From the NCBI GenBank assembly GCA_007124395.1, contig SLFF01000097.1, forward strand, positions 1-9,917: 9,917 bases of DNA, read 5' to 3'. Below the pieces are notes generated by a model. The model was not told where the DNA came from, did not search any database, and saw nothing but the letters and a program-made list of their open reading frames with translations. A program made the position numbers and the translations under genes. Shown piece by piece: positions 6,370 through 9,917 of the stretch. Position 1 is the first letter of the stretch; each line of letters starts with the position of its first letter. This DNA is from Thermomicrobiaceae bacterium (GTDB lineage: Bacteria; Chloroflexota; Chloroflexia; Thermomicrobiales; Thermomicrobiaceae).

Positions 6370-8148
6370 CTAAACACCATACTGAAGCCGGATGATCCGG
6401 CCAGTATCGGCATCTGCGATAAAGAGTGAGCCGTCCAGTCCGACCTCGAGCGCGGTTGGGCGGCCCAATCCCCTGGCGAGTTCGATCGTCTCGGTCTCAT
6501 CGACCACCGGGTGTCGAGACATCGCAAAGATCCGGGCATAATCTGTATCTTCGATCGCGATAATCACATCGCCGAACGAACTCAGCGGCCAGATCTCTTC
6601 CTCCATTACGGCAATCGCTCGAACCGAGGCATCGGGCGAGAATGAGGCGATCCGATCTGGCTCCACCCCGTTCCACTCCGCGGAGACCGAGGGAAGCAGC
6701 ATCACCGAGGGGACGTCGTCACTATTGCGTCCCGTAACCAGCAAATCGCCATTGGCAAAACTGACTGGGCCTGGGGTATCGATGACCTCCGTCAGCGATA
6801 CCAGCGGATCGTCAGACGCAAGAGCTCGAAGTAGGAGCCCATCTGCCTCGACTTCGCCTTCAATACGGGTAAAGACGTCACCACTACTGTTGACCACGGG
6901 CTTTCCACGAACGTATGAAGAATTCTGCGATGCGGTTCGATTTGCGTGCAACGCCTCCACCTCATCGAGAACACCCCGTCCATCCTGGTCGTGATACCAC
7001 CAGATCCGATCGTCTGCGGTCACCAGCACTGAGTCACCACGCGTGACCATACCCTGCGGTTCATTGATCCCATCTGCCCAGACATCGATTGAGTCCGGCA
7101 GGCCGTCAGGATCCTGCGAGCGAGCAATGAGGATCTGCCCCTCTGCGTTAAGAATCATCAGATGTCCGGTTGCCGAAAGCGTCATATCGACCGGTGTGCC
7201 GATACCCTCGGCAAAGACACTCGCTTCGACACCATCCGCCATCGTCAAACTCTGATCGGCCAGTTCATCACCAGCAGCAGCTTCGATGTTATGAATGTCC
7301 TGCCCATACCGCCACATCGCATAGTGACGACCGCTACTGGCAAAGGAGAATCGGTTCGCTTCTTCGAGCTGCGGTGAATAGATGAGGATCCGGCGCTCGA
7401 ACACCTGAATCAGCGAGGGCTGAAGATCACCTTTGCGACGATATTCGGCCCAGAATGGCTCACTGATCGGAAGCCCAAGAACGTCCTCCCACCGACCACC
7501 CTGAAAATCGGGTTGCTCGAAGAGCCGGGTGAAGACATCAGGCAGGTGAACCCCGGTCTCTTCGATATACTCGGATCGATGAACGATGGTCGGGGTCGAG
7601 TCGCCATCGATTGGTCCGGAGCTATCAATCCACTCGGTAACCCGGCTGCCCGCAGTGCTGGCTCCAGGTTCCTGATTTTCGATCAACTGGCTCAGCGTGC
7701 CATAGCTGGGAACTCGGGGATCCGGATCGCCAGAGTCAATTGCAACAGCCGGAACATCGAGCTCCCGGGTGATCCCACTCCCAAGGTCGATCTCACCGTT
7801 GAGCATCTCCGTGACGAGCTTGCCAACCGTCACCTCGCTGGATCCAGACTCGATTTCCATCCGCCCGCGATCGAAATACTGCACGACGCGACGATCGTTC
7901 GGCGCTCCAGCGTATGGTTCGACACGCCAGGTAAGCGGTTCACTTCCCCAGAGATCGACGACCCGGGTGGACGCCGCAGCGTCACTCACCCAGCTTCGCT
8001 GGAACATTGGCGAGGCAAATGACGGAGATTCGGACTGCCGGACAGGGAGCTGGCTTGCCACAGCAATCCCAACGCCGAGCAGCAGCGCTGCCAGTACAGC
8101 CTGAACAAACAATGTCCGGGTTAGACGTCGCGTCGAATCGCCAGTCAT
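6370..8148 (-). CDS. Membrane-anchored extracellular protein with C-terminal beta-propeller
   Basis: A 592-residue protein predicted to be exported and tethered by one N-terminal helix (about 12-32) after a basic start (RRLTR). No cysteine occurs anywhere, so it is not a lipoprotein. Residues 45-290 resemble a domain I associate with Chloroflexota secreted proteins, with FQRSWV (49-54), SEPLTWRVEPYA (69-80), VVQYFDRGRMEI (88-99), LGLPISEPFWAEYRRKGDLQ (224-243) and VFERRILIYSP (249-259). Residues 300-592 carry propeller-like blades, each with a G-x-P start and a short strand: GIGTPVDM (315-322), GINEPQGM (360-367) and GLGRPTAL (560-567), the last followed by DGSLFIADADTGRIIRL. DQDGRGVLDE (387-396) looks like a calcium-loop motif. 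The fold recalls NHL or soluble-glucose-dehydrogenase-type propellers; no catalytic activity can be assigned. ATG 8146-8148 is the only plausible start, with GGA 4 nt before it and a TAA closing the frame at 8191-8193. It is convergent with proC. Confidence 0.8.
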   Translation of the reverse strand: MTGDSTRRLTRTLFVQAVLAALLLGVGIAVASQLPVRQSESPSFASPMFQRSWVSDAAASTRVVDLWGSEPLTWRVEPYAGAPNDRRVVQYFDRGRMEIESGSSEVTVGKLVTEMLNGEIDLGSGITRELDVPAVAIDSGDPDPRVPSYGTLSQLIENQEPGASTAGSRVTEWIDSSGPIDGDSTPTIVHRSEYIEETGVHLPDVFTRLFEQPDFQGGRWEDVLGLPISEPFWAEYRRKGDLQPSLIQVFERRILIYSPQLEEANRFSFASSGRHYAMWRYGQDIHNIEAAAGDELADQSLTMADGVEASVFAEGIGTPVDMTLSATGHLMILNAEGQILIARSQDPDGLPDSIDVWADGINEPQGMVTRGDSVLVTADDRIWWYHDQDGRGVLDEVEALHANRTASQNSSYVRGKPVVNSSGDVFTRIEGEVEADGLLLRALASDDPLVSLTEVIDTPGPVSFANGDLLVTGRNSDDVPSVMLLPSVSAEWNGVEPDRIASFSPDASVRAIAVMEEEIWPLSSFGDVIIAIEDTDYARIFAMSRHPVVDETETIELARGLGRPTALEVGLDGSLFIADADTGRIIRLQYGV

Positions 8149-8473
8149 AGTGTCCAGTTCATCAGCGAGTAGATCGGCGGCGCAACGCAGTTATACCGCC
8201 ACTGATAGAACGAATACCGCGCCAGTCACGGCGTCGGGGAATTTCCGACATTCTGATCCGTGTCCCTGTCAATATTACACGGAATGACGGGAAACAGAAG
8301 CCACAAAATCGTTGGCCAGAAATCTGAACAATTCGAGGTAACCCTGTACTAACGGACAGTGCAACCCTGTGCCGTGGCATGATGTCTGAATCTTCGAACT
8401 GTAGGACAATTGTTAGCAGGGTAACACCATCGCTCTCGCAGAATAATCTGGCATAACCCGAGGTGGGCAAACG
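8149..8473. other. Intergenic region between divergent genes
   Basis: About 325 bp, more AT-rich than its surroundings and without a credible gene. It must contain the promoters of both flanking genes. Visible items are TTGACA on the minus strand (8272-8267), a perfect -35 without a matching -10; TATAAC on the minus strand (8195-8190), a possible -10 without a -35; a GTCGG/CCGAC inverted repeat (8233-8249); three direct CCCTGT copies; and an 8-bp palindrome ACAATTGT (8406-8413). No promoter is complete enough to call. Confidence 0.5.
8460..8465 (+). promoter_or_regulatory. Ribosome binding site deciding a GTG start
   Basis: GAGGTG is complementary to the 3' end of 16S rRNA and lies 8 nt before GTG 8474-8476. 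The frame is closed upstream by TAA 8444-8446 and the next in-frame ATG is 70 codons on, inside the N-terminal domain, so GTG is the start. Confidence 0.7.
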
Positions 8474-9917
8474 GTGCAATTCAGGAGCGGTCTGCCACGC
8501 GCCGACGCTGAGCGCGCAGCTGGAATCATTTTCTCGCACCGGACACCGATTCTCGATCGCTGGTGTGAGTTGATCGAGATCGAGCAGGCGGAACCAGCCG
8601 CTACCTTCATACGTAATCAACTGGATGCAACGATCCACGCGCTGGCCGACTGGATACTCGGGACCGACCCGAGCGATTCCACGATGGGCCGGCAATGGGC
8701 GGGGATCACCCCATCCAGTGAAATGACCATTGGCGCAGTGATCTCGATGGGTATCATGCCCGAAGCTGTGCGCGATATTGCCGAGCACAGTGCGCCGGAC
8801 GACGCGAAGACCCTCACTGATTGCGCCAGAACCTTCTCCGGGATCATGACCCAGCGTTTGCTAGCCTGGCTCGATCTGGAGCACGACGAGGACCGATGGA
8901 ATCAGATCGCCCGTGATGTCGAAGACCGATATGAGCAGCAGCGAATCCAGCGAATTCAGCGGCTCGGCGTTCTGATCGAAATCTCGCACGCGGTGAGCGT
9001 CAGCCAGGATCTGGAAACGTTGTTCGAAACCGTTGCCCGGTCGATCTTCCCGCTGTCCGGGAGCGATTACGTTGAGATCTCACTGCTCGATCCCCTCGCA
9101 AACAAACTGCGTTGCCAGATTATCTTCAGCAACGGAGAGCGCCAGCGCTGGGTCGAACAGACGCTCATTGACGCGGGCCTTGCAAACGAAGTGCTGGCAA
9201 CCGGCGAGTCCCTGTTCGTACCTGACTATGAACGTGGCTGTAAAGACCGGAGAATCCCGCCATCGAGTGTGTTGCCACCCGGCCCTCAGCGAGCCTGGAT
9301 GGGCGCGCCGATCAGGCAGGGCGATGACATTACCGGGGTCATCGCCGTTTCCGGAGTTCTGACGACCTACGAGCCAGAAGATGTCGAGCTTCTGTCGGCG
9401 ATCGCCAGACAGACCGCTGTCGCGATGGACAATCGCCGGCTCATCCAGGCTCAGCAGCGGCATCTGACGCATTTGCAGGCCGTCAATGATCTCGCCCGCG
9501 AAACCGCCCAGCTGCGGAATCCCGCAGAACTGACGCAGATGGTGGCAGCGAAGATTCAGGAATCCTTCGATTTCGGGCTGGTAACTGTCTTCCGTATTTC
9601 CCCGGACGATGAATTTCTGGTCATGGACGCCCGGTCACCGGTGCCCGTTGAAGATGAGAAGGATGTCCGCCAACTTCCCATCGGGGCAGGCAGTATCGTT
9701 GGTGAGGTGGCCCAGCGGCGCACCTCAGCTCTGCACAGCGATGTTCGAACGATCTCCAATTTCCTGCGATCGGCAAGCTCCGGAGAAACCAGATCAGAGA
9801 TGGCCGTCCCGATCGTTCATGCGGGGACTCTGCTCGGCGTACTCGATGTGCAGAGTGAGCAGCCTCGTGCGTTCGACCGTCATGACCTCACCACCCTGCA
9901 GACGATTGCCGACCAGC
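8474..9917 (+). CDS. Multi-domain GAF sensor protein, 3' partial
   Basis: Cytoplasmic signalling protein; 481 codons are visible and the frame runs off the right edge. Residues 10-140 form an all-helical domain with a HRTPILDRW motif (22-30), reminiscent of the N-terminal domain of RsbR-type stressosome and related sensor proteins. A helical linker rich in Gln, Arg and Glu (about 142-168, likely coiled coil) leads to GAF domain 1 (about 169-322), which ends in MGAPIRQGDDITGVIAV and EDVELLSAIARQTAVAMDNR. A second helix (323-350) joins GAF domain 2 (about 351-481 and beyond), containing MAVPIVHAGTLLGVLDVQS and the start of its last helix. GAF domains bind small ligands or tetrapyrroles, but I see no conserved chromophore cysteine that would identify a phytochrome. 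The output module (histidine kinase, PP2C phosphatase, cyclase or other) is outside the window, so the biochemical role is undetermined. No membrane helix is seen. It is divergent from the propeller gene. Confidence 0.85.
   Translation, partial: MQFRSGLPRADAERAAGIIFSHRTPILDRWCELIEIEQAEPAATFIRNQLDATIHALADWILGTDPSDSTMGRQWAGITPSSEMTIGAVISMGIMPEAVRDIAEHSAPDDAKTLTDCARTFSGIMTQRLLAWLDLEHDEDRWNQIARDVEDRYEQQRIQRIQRLGVLIEISHAVSVSQDLETLFETVARSIFPLSGSDYVEISLLDPLANKLRCQIIFSNGERQRWVEQTLIDAGLANEVLATGESLFVPDYERGCKDRRIPPSSVLPPGPQRAWMGAPIRQGDDITGVIAVSGVLTTYEPEDVELLSAIARQTAVAMDNRRLIQAQQRHLTHLQAVNDLARETAQLRNPAELTQMVAAKIQESFDFGLVTVFRISPDDEFLVMDARSPVPVEDEKDVRQLPIGAGSIVGEVAQRRTSALHSDVRTISNFLRSASSGETRSEMAVPIVHAGTLLGVLDVQSEQPRAFDRHDLTTLQTIADQ

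Noticed and set aside
8267..8272. TTGACA on the minus strand as the propeller gene's -35 box
   Set aside because: The sequence 16-18 bp downstream (TGTCGG, GTCGGA, TCGGAA) does not resemble a -10 box, so a full promoter cannot be claimed.

Overview
The window looks like chromosomal DNA of a moderately GC-rich bacterium, most likely a Chloroflexota member (Thermomicrobia/Sphaerobacter-like). The main reason is the 592-residue secreted protein at 6370-8148, whose N-terminal half resembles a domain I associate with Chloroflexota exported proteins. The multi-GAF sensor, the FtsX-type permease and the REP-like intergenic repeat fit this. The lineage is inference, not a proven assignment. Six protein genes are supported. 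I saw no rRNA, tRNA, CRISPR array, transposase, phage or recognisable defence gene.

Layout: (1) 3-2174 (+), the 3' part of an FtsX/MacB-type ABC transporter permease, cut by the left edge. (2) 2224-3678 (-), a 14-helix DHA2-type major facilitator exporter close in motifs to Tet(L)/Tet(K), convergent with the permease across a 49-bp gap holding a hairpin. (3) 3679-3984, an intergenic region between divergent genes. (4) 3985 or 4003 to 4980 (+), an unrecognised soluble protein with a charged, low-complexity tail. Its strong ribosome binding site points to an ATC codon rather than the downstream GTG. (5) 4981-5383, a gene-free leader rich in inverted repeats, with a proline-rich short ORF. (6) 5384-6250 (+), proC, pyrroline-5-carboxylate reductase. 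(7) 6247-6346, a REP-like structured repeat between convergent genes. (8) 6370-8148 (-), a membrane-anchored extracellular protein ending in a beta-propeller. (9) 8149-8473, a divergent intergenic region. (10) 8474 to the right edge (+), a multi-domain sensor with a helical N-terminal domain and two GAF domains, whose output domain lies beyond the window.

The genes do not form one obvious pathway. They read as single-gene transcription units: two membrane export systems, one proline biosynthesis enzyme, one extracellular propeller protein, one signalling protein and one orphan. The most unusual material is not a classical gene cluster. It is the proC leader (4981-5383), which has an 11-bp-stem hairpin, an 8-2-8 inverted repeat, a 49-codon ORF with eight proline codons and a good ribosome binding site, and a perfect 20-bp palindrome, all ahead of a proline biosynthesis gene. 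This could be regulatory, but that is a hypothesis. The next most notable items are the possible ATC start of the orphan gene and the near-absence of the second extracellular domain in the permease.
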